Source: Microbacterium invictum (GTDB taxonomy: Bacteria; Actinomycetota; Actinomycetes; Actinomycetales; Microbacteriaceae). Taken from it: a DNA stretch of 64,000 bases. Under the pieces are notes generated by a model. The model was given only the letters and a program-made list of their open reading frames with translations, was not told the DNA's origin and did not search any database. The position numbers and the translations under genes are program-made. Below are positions 1 through 8,021 of this stretch, piece by piece. Each line of letters starts with the position of its first letter. Position 1 is the first letter of the stretch. The DNA lies in contig NZ_JACIFH010000001.1 in assembly GCF_014197265.1 (NCBI RefSeq), positions 496,001 to 560,000 on the forward strand, written 5' to 3'.

Positions 1-2636
1 CCGGACACCGACAGCAGCAGCAGGCGCTGCCATTCCTGGGGCGCCTCGCCCTCGACGCCGCGCAGGGTGCGCAGGGCGCGCAGCTGCAGCAGCGACAGCG
101 CATCGACGTAGGGGCTGCGCATCTTCACGGCGCGCTGCAGCACGGGCTTGTTCGCCAGCAGCTCTCCGCCGCCGGCGATGCGCACCACCCACTGGCGGGT
201 GAGGGCCATCTCGGCCATCACGAGCTCGGCGAGATCCGGCCGGTCGCCGAGGTCGAGGTAGCGTCGGGCGATGCGGGCGTCGGACTTGGCCAGGCTCATC
301 GCGACGTTGTCGATCACGGTGCGCAGCAGCGGCCACTGCGCGTAGGCATCGCGCAGCAGCGCCTCGTCGCCGACGGCCTCGAGCGCCGTGCCGAGACCGA
401 ACCAGCCGGCCAGGTTGATGCGCGCCTGCGACCAGGCGAACACCCACGGGATCGCGCGCAGATCCTCGAGCGACTCCACCGACAGGCCGCGGCGCGCGGG
501 GCGTGAGCCGAGGGGGAGCAGACCCACCTCCTCCATGGGCGTCACGGTGGCGAACCACGCGGCGAAGCCGTCGGCCTTCACGAGTTCGAAGAACCGCGCG
601 CGCGAGGCGGCGTCCATCGCGTGCGCCACCGGCGCGAAGCGGGCTGCCGCATCGCGGTTGCGCTGCTCGTTCGAGGGGGCGGATGCCAGGAGGGTGGCCG
701 CCACGACCTGATCGATGTGCCGCATCGCGATGGCCGGCTCGCCGTAGCGGGCGAAGATGACCTCACCCTGCTCGGTGAGCTTGAACCGCCCGTCGACCGA
801 GTACGGCGGCTGCGCGAGGATCGCGGAGTTCGCCGGCCCGCCGCCGCGGCCGAGCGCGCCGCCGCGGCCGTGGAACAGGGTGAGCACGATGCCGCGCTCC
901 TGCGCCCACGCCGAGATCAGCGCCTGGGCCTCGTAGAGCGCGAGGTTCGCGGCGACCGGCCCGACGTCCTTCGAGGAGTCGGAGTAGCCGAGCATCACCT
1001 CCAGCTTGGCGCCGGTTTCGGCCAGGCGCGCGGCGAACGCGGGGTGCTCGACGATCTCGGCGAGGATGCCCGGCGCGGCCTGCAGATCGGCGAACGTCTC
1101 GAACAGCGGGATGACGTCGAGCACCGGGAGGGTGCCGTGGTCCCCGACCGCGTACCGCGCCAGCTCATGGACGGCCGCGAGGTCGTCGGCGGACTGCGTG
1201 AACGACACGATGTACCGGCCGGCCGCGCGTGGACCGTACCGGTGCTGGATCTGCGCGATGCCGCGGAAGACCTCGAGCACCTCGGCGGTCTGCTCGCTCA
1301 GCACGCCGCCGGCACGGCACTGGGCAAGGGCCTTCGCGTGCACCGCGGAGTGCTGCCGCACTTCGAGCTCGGCGAGGTGGAACCCGAACGTCTCGACCTG
1401 CCAGAGCAGCTGCTGCAGGTGTCCGAATGCCTGCCGTGGTGCACCGGCAGCGGCCAGCGAGTCCTGCACGATCCCCAGATCGGCCAGCAGGTGCTCGGGG
1501 TCGCCGTAGGCGAGGTCTGCGTTGCGGGTACGCGTGGCCTTGATGCGGCGGGTCAGCAGCAGCAGGACCGCCTTGTGCGGTTCGCCGGCGGCGCGCTTGT
1601 GTGCATCGGCCGCGCCGTCTTCGTCGGCGGCAGCGAGCCGCTGCCACAGTGCGGTGAGCTCGGCGCTGACCGGCGTCGTGTCGGCGGAGGTGGTCACCGT
1701 GCGGGCGATGCGCTCGGCGCTGTGCTCGAGCCCGCGGAGGACGTGCTCGGAGGCGATGGATGCCGCCTTCTTCGTGACCGAGGTCGTCACGAACGGGTTG
1801 CCGTCGCGGTCGCCGCCGACCCAGGTGCCCAGCCGGACGAACGGGCGGACGATGGGCGCGCGGGCTCCGGCATCCACCCCCTGCAGGGAGTCGTCGACCC
1901 GGCGATACACGTGAGGGATCGCGGTGTAGAGCGTCTCGTCGAAGACGGCCATGATCGCGCGGACCTCGTCGACGGGAGTGGGCTTGGCGGCCCGCAGCGG
2001 GGCGGTGCGCCACAGGGTGTCGATCTCCTCGAGCAGGCGCCGTTCGGCACGCCGCCGGTCGGTGGAGTGGGGGAGTGCGCCGTCGTACTCGCGCAGCAGC
2101 TGCGCGGTGCGGCGGATGCTGCTGGACACGGCCCGCCGCCGCGCTTCTGTCGGGTGAGCGGTGAAGACGGGGTGGAAGCGCAGCTCCTGCAGTCGCCGGC
2201 GGGCGGCCTCCTCGCCGATCTCGGCAGAAAGCTGGGCGAACGCCGAGGTGATCGAGTCCCCGGCATCGGTCGGGTCGGGCCGGCCGTCGCGCTCGCGGAG
2301 GATGCGCACGCGCTGGTGCTCCTCGGCGAGGTTGACCAGGTGGAAGTACACCGTGAAGGCGCGGGCGACCTCGTGCGCGCGCTCGACGGAGAACGACTCG
2401 GCGATACGGGCGGCATGGGCGAACGCCTCGGCCGACTCGTCGGTGTACGCGTCGATCGTCGCGCGGCGCAGGCGCTCCACGTCCTCGAACAGTCCGGGTG
2501 ATCCGCTTTCGCGGAGGATCCGCCCCAGCAGGCTGCCGAGCAGGCGCACATCCGAGCGCATCTGGTCGGGCAGTTCCTGCTCGGCATCGCCCCGGCCGAC
2601 GAGGTCGAGGGCTTCGGTGCGGGTGAGTTCAGGCAT
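1..2636 (-). CDS. ppc: Phosphoenolpyruvate carboxylase, 3' end cut by window edge
   Basis: Adds bicarbonate to PEP to make oxaloacetate, the anaplerotic feed of the TCA cycle; cytosolic. About 878 codons are visible. I read the family motif TAHPTEARRRAV in the N-terminal third, GYSDSSKD in the middle, and the glycine-rich loop FHGRGGALGRGGGPA after it. The frame runs off the window after LLLLSVSG, so by comparison with the usual ...AAGxxNTG ending only about the last ten residues are missing. The start is the ATG at 2636 (MPELTRTEALDL). A TAGCGT hexamer lies 7 nt upstream and there is no Shine-Dalgarno sequence, which suggests a leaderless mRNA. Divergent from nhaA. Confidence 0.96.
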   Translation of the reverse strand, partial: MPELTRTEALDLVGRGDAEQELPDQMRSDVRLLGSLLGRILRESGSPGLFEDVERLRRATIDAYTDESAEAFAHAARIAESFSVERAHEVARAFTVYFHLVNLAEEHQRVRILRERDGRPDPTDAGDSITSAFAQLSAEIGEEAARRRLQELRFHPVFTAHPTEARRRAVSSSIRRTAQLLREYDGALPHSTDRRRAERRLLEEIDTLWRTAPLRAAKPTPVDEVRAIMAVFDETLYTAIPHVYRRVDDSLQGVDAGARAPIVRPFVRLGTWVGGDRDGNPFVTTSVTKKAASIASEHVLRGLEHSAERIARTVTTSADTTPVSAELTALWQRLAAADEDGAADAHKRAAGEPHKAVLLLLTRRIKATRTRNADLAYGDPEHLLADLGIVQDSLAAAGAPRQAFGHLQQLLWQVETFGFHLAELEVRQHSAVHAKALAQCRAGGVLSEQTAEVLEVFRGIAQIQHRYGPRAAGRYIVSFTQSADDLAAVHELARYAVGDHGTLPVLDVIPLFETFADLQAAPGILAEIVEHPAFAARLAETGAKLEVMLGYSDSSKDVGPVAANLALYEAQALISAWAQERGIVLTLFHGRGGALGRGGGPANSAILAQPPYSVDGRFKLTEQGEVIFARYGEPAIAMRHIDQVVAATLLASAPSNEQRNRDAAARFAPVAHAMDAASRARFFELVKADGFAAWFATVTPMEEVGLLPLGSRPARRGLSVESLEDLRAIPWVFAWSQARINLAGWFGLGTALEAVGDEALLRDAYAQWPLLRTVIDNVAMSLAKSDARIARRYLDLGDRPDLAELVMAEMALTRQWVVRIAGGGELLANKPVLQRAVKMRSPYVDALSLLQLRALRTLRGVEGEAPQEWQRLLLLSVS

Positions 2637-2643
2637 GACCTCA

Positions 2644-2649
2644 ACGCTA
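2644..2649 (-). promoter_or_regulatory. -10 hexamer for leaderless ppc mRNA
   Basis: TAGCGT on the minus strand ends 7 nt before the ppc ATG, matching the TANNNT pattern seen at many starts in this window. No -35 was identified. Confidence 0.55.
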
Positions 2650-2744
2650 ATCGCCCCTCGGCGGGCGCCCGTACGCGTTACGCTCGGAGACGGTGAGCCG
2701 GGAAGTCTGGTCGGCACTCGTCTCCCGACCCCGAAAGATCCCGC

Positions 2745-3899
2745 ATGAGTCTGCTCCGCTCCGCACGTTTCCCCGCCGTCATGCTGCTCGCCTCCGCGGC
2801 GGCGGGACTCATCGTCGCGAACTCTGCGGCAGGCCCCGGCGCGGCGGAGCTGAAGGCCGTCCATCTGGGCGTCCCCGGCGTGTTCGAACTGTCGGCCGGC
2901 CACTGGATCGCCGACGCGCTGCTGGCGGTCTTCTTCTTCGTCGTCGCCGTCGAGCTGCAGTTCGAGCTCACGAACGGCCAGCTGAACTCACCGCGCAAGG
3001 CGCTGCAGCCGGCGATCGCCGCGGCCGGCGGCGTGCTGGTGCCGATCATCGTGTACGTCCTGTTCGCACACGGGACCGAGGCGGCGGCCGGGTGGCCGAT
3101 CCCGACGGCGACCGACATCGCGTTCGCCCTCGGGGTGCTCGCGGTGTTCGGGCGCGGGCTGCCGTCGGGCCTGCGCATCTTCCTGCTGGCGCTCGCGATA
3201 CTCGACGACATCGTAGGCATCGTGTTCATCGCGGTCCTGTTCACTTCCGACGTCGACTTCGCGATGATCGTGGCCGCCACCGTCGCGCTCGCCGTGTTCG
3301 CCGTGCTCAGCCGGCTGCTCGACACGCGCGCACGCGTCCCGGTCGCGATCGCGATGGGCCTGGTCGCGGTGGCCACCTGGTACTTCGTCTACGAGTCCGG
3401 CATCCACGCCACCATCGCGGGCGTCGCGCTGGGCCTGGCCATGTTCCAGACGCCGGCACTGCGCGTGCGTCATGTGCTCGAACCCTGGGTGAACGGCCTC
3501 GTGCTGCCGCTGTTCGCATTCTCGTCGGCGCTCGTGGTCATCCCGGCGGTGTCGCCGCGCGAGCTGTCGCCGGCGTTCTGGGGCATACTGGTGGCGCTGC
3601 CGGTGGGCAAGATCATCGGCATCACCGCGGCCGGCTGGATCTCGCAGCGGGTCGGCCACAAGGAGGGTGACGAGCGCCTTCCGCTCGGCGACCTGATCGC
3701 CGCCGGGGCCCTCGGCGGCATCGGATTCACGGTGTCGCTGCTGCTGGCAGAGCTGGCGTTCGCCGGCGCGCCCGGCATCCGCGATCAGGCGACCCTCGGC
3801 GTGCTGCTCGGATCGACCGTGTCGCTCATTCTGGCCGGCGTGCTCGTATCGTGGCGGTCATGGCACTACCGACACCACCCCGTCCCGGCGACGGCATGA
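2745..3899 (+). CDS. nhaA: Na+/H+ antiporter NhaA
   Basis: Integral membrane Na+/H+ exchanger for pH and sodium homeostasis. The 384 residues form about 11-12 hydrophobic segments. The family signature TATDIAFALGVLAVFG is at about 121-136, with the transport aspartates in AILDDIVGIVF (D154/D155). Length is normal for NhaA. The stop codon overlaps the mazG start (ATGA), so the two are probably translationally coupled. No strong Shine-Dalgarno sequence is visible before the ATG. Confidence 0.95.
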   Translation: MSLLRSARFPAVMLLASAAAGLIVANSAAGPGAAELKAVHLGVPGVFELSAGHWIADALLAVFFFVVAVELQFELTNGQLNSPRKALQPAIAAAGGVLVPIIVYVLFAHGTEAAAGWPIPTATDIAFALGVLAVFGRGLPSGLRIFLLALAILDDIVGIVFIAVLFTSDVDFAMIVAATVALAVFAVLSRLLDTRARVPVAIAMGLVAVATWYFVYESGIHATIAGVALGLAMFQTPALRVRHVLEPWVNGLVLPLFAFSSALVVIPAVSPRELSPAFWGILVALPVGKIIGITAAGWISQRVGHKEGDERLPLGDLIAAGALGGIGFTVSLLLAELAFAGAPGIRDQATLGVLLGSTVSLILAGVLVSWRSWHYRHHPVPATA

Positions 3900-4687
3900 C
3901 CGATCCGCTGCGCACGGCCGCCGAGACGATGCACGCGGTGCGCGATCGCTGCGTGTGGTCGCAGCAGATGACCCACCGCGAGCTCGTGCCCTATCTCATC
4001 GAGGAGTCCGCCGAGCTCATCGACGCCGTCGAGACGGGCTCCCGCGACGACCTGCGCGAAGAGCTGGGCGATCTGCTGTGGCAGGTGCTGTTCCACGCCG
4101 AGATCGCCTCTCGCGACGCGGTGAGCCCGTTCGACATCGACGATGTGGCGCGGGGCCTGACCGAGAAGATGGTGCGCCGGCATCCCCATGTCTTCGGCGA
4201 CGCCGTCGCCACCACACCCGAAGAGGTGCTGATCCATTGGAATGCCGCCAAGGTCGCCGAGAAGCGCGCCCGCACGAGTGTGCTGGACGGCGTGTCTCAT
4301 CACATGCCGTCCCTCGCGCTCGCTCAGAAGCTGCTGTCCCGCGCCGCCCGCGCCCTGCTGTCCCCTCCGACCCCACCCGCACCCGCACTCCCACCCGCGC
4401 CCGCACTCGCGCCCGCACTCCCGCCCGCGAGAGAACAACGGGTGGACGAGAGTACGGTTATCACCCGTTCTCTCGGCGCCGAGGTGTTCTCTCGCGGGGA
4501 AGGGGCGGGGCGCGGGGAAGGGGCGGGGCCGCGAACCGAGGCTGAGCTCGGAGACGCGCTGCTCGCGCTCGTCGCGGCGGCCCGTGAGAACGGGTGGGAC
4601 GCCGAGCGCGCCCTGCGCGAGCGACTGCGCGGGCTCGAGGACGAGATCCGCGCCGCTGAGGCAGGCGCCGCGGACCTGGAAGAATAG
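3896..4687 (+). CDS. mazG: MazG nucleoside triphosphate pyrophosphohydrolase with repeat-derived linker
   Basis: House-cleaning NTP pyrophosphatase (NTP to NMP + PPi). I chose the ATG overlapping the nhaA stop (ATGA), giving 263 residues; a GTG at 3851 is possible but would overlap nhaA by 49 bp. The first all-alpha NTP-PPase module is clear: EESAEL near 36-41 and EELGDLLWQVLFHAE near 55-69. The C-terminal module resumes at TEAELGDALLALVAAARENG (about 214). Between them, about residues 156-213 are low complexity: a Pro/Ala run, then codons from a 67-bp dyad repeat, then a Gly/Glu run. The reading frame is kept. Four bp upstream of hisS. Confidence 0.9.
   Translation: MTDPLRTAAETMHAVRDRCVWSQQMTHRELVPYLIEESAELIDAVETGSRDDLREELGDLLWQVLFHAEIASRDAVSPFDIDDVARGLTEKMVRRHPHVFGDAVATTPEEVLIHWNAAKVAEKRARTSVLDGVSHHMPSLALAQKLLSRAARALLSPPTPPAPALPPAPALAPALPPAREQRVDESTVITRSLGAEVFSRGEGAGRGEGAGPRTEAELGDALLALVAAARENGWDAERALRERLRGLEDEIRAAEAGAADLEE
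4428..4494. repeat. 67-bp dyad repeat element, copy A, inside mazG
   Basis: Four copies of a 9-mer sit at offsets 0, 19, 39 and 58: CGAGAGAAC at 4428, CGAGAGTAC at 4447, and the inverse GTTCTCTCG at 4467 and 4486. The layout is symmetric about one axis. Copy B at 6032 has the same 67-bp length and identical offsets. The left inner arm of this copy has three mismatches to its partner, so it looks older. It is flanked by a C-rich tract before it and a G-rich tract after it, and all of it is translated in the mazG frame. Confidence 0.85.
4496..4531 (+). repeat. G-rich two-copy direct repeat 3' of dyad element A
   Basis: About two copies of an 18-bp unit, GGGGAAGGGGCGGGGCGC, follow copy A. They mirror the C-rich tract (about 4373-4427) before it. 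They encode the GEGAGRGEGAG part of the MazG linker. Confidence 0.7.
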
Positions 4688-4691
4688 CCCA

Positions 4692-5984
4692 GTGGCATCC
4701 GTGAACCCGCCGCGCGGCATGCGCGACTTCCTCCCCGCTGACAAGGCCCGTCGCGAGCGCGTGCTCGGCGTGATCCGCGAGCGCTACCGTGCCCACGGGT
4801 TCGACGAGATCGAGACGCCCGTCGTCGAGGACTACGCCCGGCTGCACGCCGGCATCGGCGGCGACAACGAGAAGCTCGCGTTCAACGTCCTCAAGCGCGG
4901 GATGGATGCCGAGGCGATCCGTGCCGCCGCCGGCGACCCCGCCCAGCTCAGCGACCTGGGCCTGCGCTATGACCTCACCGTGCCGCTCGCGCGGTTCTAC
5001 GCAACCCATCGCGGCCAGCTGCCGACGGTTTTCCGGTCGATCCAGATCGCGCCGGTGTGGCGCGCCGAACGCCCGCAGAAGGGGCGCTACCGGCAGTTCG
5101 TGCAGTGCGACATCGACATCATCGGCGATGCCACCGCGCGAGCCGAAGCGGAGCTGCTCGTCGCGAGCCTCGACACGCTCGACGCGCTGGGCCTCGAGGG
5201 CGGCTCGATCCGCATCAACGACCGCCGCGCGCTCGACGCGATGCTTGATGTCTTCGGGTTCGCCGCCGACGAGCGCCCGGGCGTGCTCATCACGATCGAC
5301 AAGCTCGACAAGATCGGATCCGACGGCGTCATCGCCGAACTCACCGAGCGCGGCACGACTCCCGAGGCGGTCGCGGCATTCGGGGCCTTCCTGCTGCGGC
5401 CGGAGACCCTCGAGTACCGCCCGTTCGGCGAGGGGCAGATCCGCAAGGCGCTGCCGGAAGGCGTGCCCGACGGCGTCATCGCCCACCTGGTCGGCATCGG
5501 CGACTCCGTGGCCGCGGCCCGCGGCGCCGATTCGCTCGGCGGCGTGCCACTCGTCTTCGACCCGTTCCTCGTGCGCGGCATGGGCTACTACACCGGCACG
5601 ATCTTCGAGCTCGCCCACCCGTCGGTCGACTACTCGCTCGGCGGCGGCGGACGCTACGACGGCATGATCGGCCGCTTCCTCGGGCAGGACGTGCCTGCCG
5701 TGGGGTTCTCGTTCGGCTTCGAGCGACTCGTCGACCTCGTCCCTGAGGGCGAAGTGGATGCCGGTTCCTCCATCGTGCTGGTCCACGATCGCGACGTGCC
5801 CGTCGCCGAACTCGTCGCGCTGAAGGCGGCACTGGTCGCCGAGGGTTCCCGCGTGCGCCTCGAACAGCGCACGAAGAACCTCAAGGCGCTCCTGGAGCGC
5901 GCCGGTGCGGACGGATACTCGACGTTCGCCACGGTGTCGCGCGGCACGCCACGCGCGGAGCTGGACCTGCGCCCGTTGGGCTGA
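4692..5984 (+). CDS. hisS: Histidyl-tRNA synthetase
   Basis: Class II aminoacyl-tRNA synthetase charging tRNA-His, cytosolic. The 430 residues are the usual bacterial length. Visible signatures are PPRGMRDFLP at the N-terminus, motif 2 around RPQKGRYRQFVQCDIDI (about 123-140), the histidine-specific RGMGYYTGTIFE (about 293) and motif 3 VGFSFGFERL (about 334). The C-terminus carries the anticodon-binding domain. The start is GTG at 4692, 4 bp after mazG, so it is in the nhaA-mazG-hisS row. Confidence 0.97.
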   Translation: MASVNPPRGMRDFLPADKARRERVLGVIRERYRAHGFDEIETPVVEDYARLHAGIGGDNEKLAFNVLKRGMDAEAIRAAAGDPAQLSDLGLRYDLTVPLARFYATHRGQLPTVFRSIQIAPVWRAERPQKGRYRQFVQCDIDIIGDATARAEAELLVASLDTLDALGLEGGSIRINDRRALDAMLDVFGFAADERPGVLITIDKLDKIGSDGVIAELTERGTTPEAVAAFGAFLLRPETLEYRPFGEGQIRKALPEGVPDGVIAHLVGIGDSVAAARGADSLGGVPLVFDPFLVRGMGYYTGTIFELAHPSVDYSLGGGGRYDGMIGRFLGQDVPAVGFSFGFERLVDLVPEGEVDAGSSIVLVHDRDVPVAELVALKAALVAEGSRVRLEQRTKNLKALLERAGADGYSTFATVSRGTPRAELDLRPLG

Positions 5985-6031
5985 CGCGCCGTCCCCGCCG
6001 TCCCCGCCGGCCCCGCCGGCCCCACCCTCGG

Positions 6032-6098
6032 CGAGAGAACAACTCGCGGACGAGAGAACGGGTGTCACCCGTTCTCTCGGCGGCCCACTGTTCTCTCG
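6032..6098. repeat. 67-bp dyad repeat element, copy B, intergenic
   Basis: Four exact 9-mers: CGAGAGAAC at 6032 and 6051, and GTTCTCTCG at 6071 and 6090. The inner arms form a perfect 14-bp inverted repeat around one base (6051-6064 against 6066-6079). It has the same 67-bp length and internal spacing as copy A, 1604 bp upstream. Confidence 0.9.
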
Positions 6099-6099
6099 C

Positions 6100-6190
6100 G
6101 GGTGGGGCGGCGCAGCGGGTGGGGCGGCGCAGCGGGTGGGGCGGCGCAGCGGGTGGGGCGGCGCAGCGGGTGGGGCGGCGCAGCGGGTGG
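6100..6190 (+). repeat. 17-bp tandem repeat, about 5.4 copies
   Basis: The unit GGGTGGGGCGGCGCAGC is repeated exactly five times (6100-6184) followed by a 6-bp partial copy. It starts immediately after dyad element B. 17 is not a multiple of 3 and it lies outside any convincing gene. Confidence 0.9.
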
Positions 6191-6276
6191 CCTTTCGGCG
6201 GTGATCACGCCGGTGGTAGCGTGCCGTCACGGCGCGCGACGCTCTGCGTATCGCCTGCCGGGAGCGGAGGAATGCC

Positions 6277-7857
6277 ATGGCCGATGCGACACCCCAGTCC
6301 GCTCAGACCCGTGCGCCGCGCGAGCAGTGGACCGGTCAGATCGGGTTCATCATCGCCGCCATCGGCTCGGCGGTCGGTCTCGGCAACATCTGGCGGTTCC
6401 CGGGCGTCGCCTACGAGAACGGCGGGGGAGCCTTCCTCATCCCGTACCTCGTGGCGCTGCTGACAGCCGGCATCCCGATCCTCTTCCTCGACTACGCGAT
6501 CGGGCACCGGTTCCGCGGCTCCGCTCCGACTGCGTTCCGGCGCCTGGGCGGGCGCACGGGCCGAGGGCTTGAGTCGCTGGGATGGTTCCAGGTGGCGATC
6601 GCATTCGTGATCGGTCTCTACTACACGGTCGTGATCGCGTGGGCCGTCAGCTACTTCGTGTTCTCGTTCGATCTGCGCTGGGGCGACGATGCCGTGGGGT
6701 TCTTCACCGCTGATTATCTGCGCGTGAGCGAGCCCGGATTCAGCCTCGACTTCGTTCCCGGGGTGCTCATCCCGCTGGTTCTGGTCTGGATCGTGACGAT
6801 CATCGTGCTGGCCGGCGGCGTCGCGAAGGGACTGCAGCGAGCGAACACGTGGGCGTTGCCGGTGCTGCTGGTCGCGTTCCTCGCCCTGGTCGTGCGCGCG
6901 CTGTTCCTCGACGGCGCCGCCGAAGGACTCAACGCGCTGTTCACCCCCGACTTCGCGGCGCTCGCCGACCCGAACGTCTGGATCGCCGCCTACAGCCAGA
7001 TCTTCTTCTCGCTGTCGATCGCGTTCGGCATCATGATCACCTACGCGTCGTACCGCCGGCGTCGTTCGAACCTGACCGGGCCTGGCCTCGTGGTCGCTTT
7101 CGCGAACTCGTCGTTCGAGATCCTGGCGGGCATCGGCGTGTTCGCCACCCTGGGCTACTTCGCCTTTCAGCAGGGTGTGGCCGTCGACGAGCTCGACAGG
7201 CTCACCGGCGTCGGATTGTCGTTCATGACGTTCCCCGCGATCGTGTCGCAGATGCCCGGGGGTGCGTTGTTCGGCTGCCTGTTCTTCGGTTCACTGGCGC
7301 TGGCGGGATTCACCTCGCTCGTGTCGGTGCTGCAGGTGGTGTCGGCGGCCGTGCAGGAGAAGTTCGGTCTCTCTGTGCGCGCGGCGGCCGTCAGCGTCGG
7401 CGGCGTCTCGGCGGTTCTGTCGATCTTCGGGTTCTCGACCACGACCGGGTTGCTCGCGTTGGACGTGGTCGACCAATGGGCAAACAACGTCGGAATCGTG
7501 GCGTCCGCCGTGATCACGACGATCCTCCTGATGTGGGTGCTCCGCCGCGGCCCCGAACTGCGGGACCACCTCAATGCGATCTCCACCTTCAAGGTCGGTC
7601 GCTCGTGGATCTTCCTCGTGTCCGTGCTGGTGCCGATCGTGCTGGGCTACATGCTGATCTCGCGGATCATCACGTTGATCGTGGAGGGATACTCGGGCCT
7701 GCCCGCCTGGTACCTCACCCTGTTCGGCTGGGGTGCGGTCCTCGTCATCGTCGTCATCGCTGTGGTGGCCACGCTGCTGCCGTGGCGGCGATCGCCCGAC
7801 GACTTCCGCCCGTGGCCGGAACTGCCGGTCCATTATGCGAAGGAGCGCGGGTCATGA
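6277..7857 (+). CDS. metP: NSS-family sodium-dependent amino acid transporter (MetP-like)
   Basis: Neurotransmitter:sodium symporter family permease, 526 residues with about 12 hydrophobic segments. The TM1 sodium/substrate-site signature GSAVGLGNIWRFP lies near residues 31-43, followed by YENGGGAFLIPY. A GGAGG Shine-Dalgarno precedes the ATG. The stop overlaps the start of a tiny membrane protein, which is the arrangement of Corynebacterium MetP/MetS, a methionine/alanine importer. The function follows from family and neighbour; substrate preference cannot be read from the sequence. Confidence 0.85.
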   Translation: MADATPQSAQTRAPREQWTGQIGFIIAAIGSAVGLGNIWRFPGVAYENGGGAFLIPYLVALLTAGIPILFLDYAIGHRFRGSAPTAFRRLGGRTGRGLESLGWFQVAIAFVIGLYYTVVIAWAVSYFVFSFDLRWGDDAVGFFTADYLRVSEPGFSLDFVPGVLIPLVLVWIVTIIVLAGGVAKGLQRANTWALPVLLVAFLALVVRALFLDGAAEGLNALFTPDFAALADPNVWIAAYSQIFFSLSIAFGIMITYASYRRRRSNLTGPGLVVAFANSSFEILAGIGVFATLGYFAFQQGVAVDELDRLTGVGLSFMTFPAIVSQMPGGALFGCLFFGSLALAGFTSLVSVLQVVSAAVQEKFGLSVRAAAVSVGGVSAVLSIFGFSTTTGLLALDVVDQWANNVGIVASAVITTILLMWVLRRGPELRDHLNAISTFKVGRSWIFLVSVLVPIVLGYMLISRIITLIVEGYSGLPAWYLTLFGWGAVLVIVVIAVVATLLPWRRSPDDFRPWPELPVHYAKERGS

Positions 7858-8021
7858 CCGCCATTGCGATCGTGTTCCTCATCGTCTCGATCGTTCTGGT
7901 CTGGGGCGGCCTGGTCGTCAGCGCGGTCATGCTGCGTCGGCAGTCCGAGGTCGACCGGTATCCGCCCGGCGGTGTCGATGATCACCGGGAGGATGTCGGG
8001 ATCATCGAACACGACACCTGA
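7854..8021 (+). CDS. metS: MetS-like small subunit of the NSS transporter
   Basis: A 55-residue protein with one N-terminal membrane segment (about residues 3-26) and a short polar tail rich in charged residues. The ATG overlaps the upstream stop (ATGA). In Corynebacterium glutamicum such a small protein (MetS) is needed with MetP for methionine uptake. Size, topology and coupling match, so I infer the same role. It ends directly against the convergent APC permease gene with no bases between. Confidence 0.75.
   Translation: MTAIAIVFLIVSIVLVWGGLVVSAVMLRRQSEVDRYPPGGVDDHREDVGIIEHDT

Larger units (their letters stand above)
5985..6276. other. Intergenic region packed with repeats, no gene
   Basis: This 292-bp gap holds a C-rich tract with short repeats (5990-6030), dyad element copy B (6032-6098), a 17-bp tandem array (6100-6190) and, near its end, the Shine-Dalgarno GGAGG of the next gene. 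Long frames through it in both directions reflect base composition and repeats; I do not call them genes. The dyad could also act as a terminator for hisS. Confidence 0.75.

Noticed and set aside
621..2501. A 626-codon open frame on the plus strand opposite ppc
   Set aside because: It is antisense to clear PEP carboxylase motifs, is rich in Arg/Gly/Val, and follows from high-GC codon bias.
6100..6190. CRISPR-like array
   Set aside because: The units are directly abutting with no spacers and are only 17 bp; no cas genes are present.
4461..6278. A 605-codon minus-strand frame across hisS and dyad element B
   Set aside because: It crosses tandem repeats and lies antisense to hisS; no recognisable protein.
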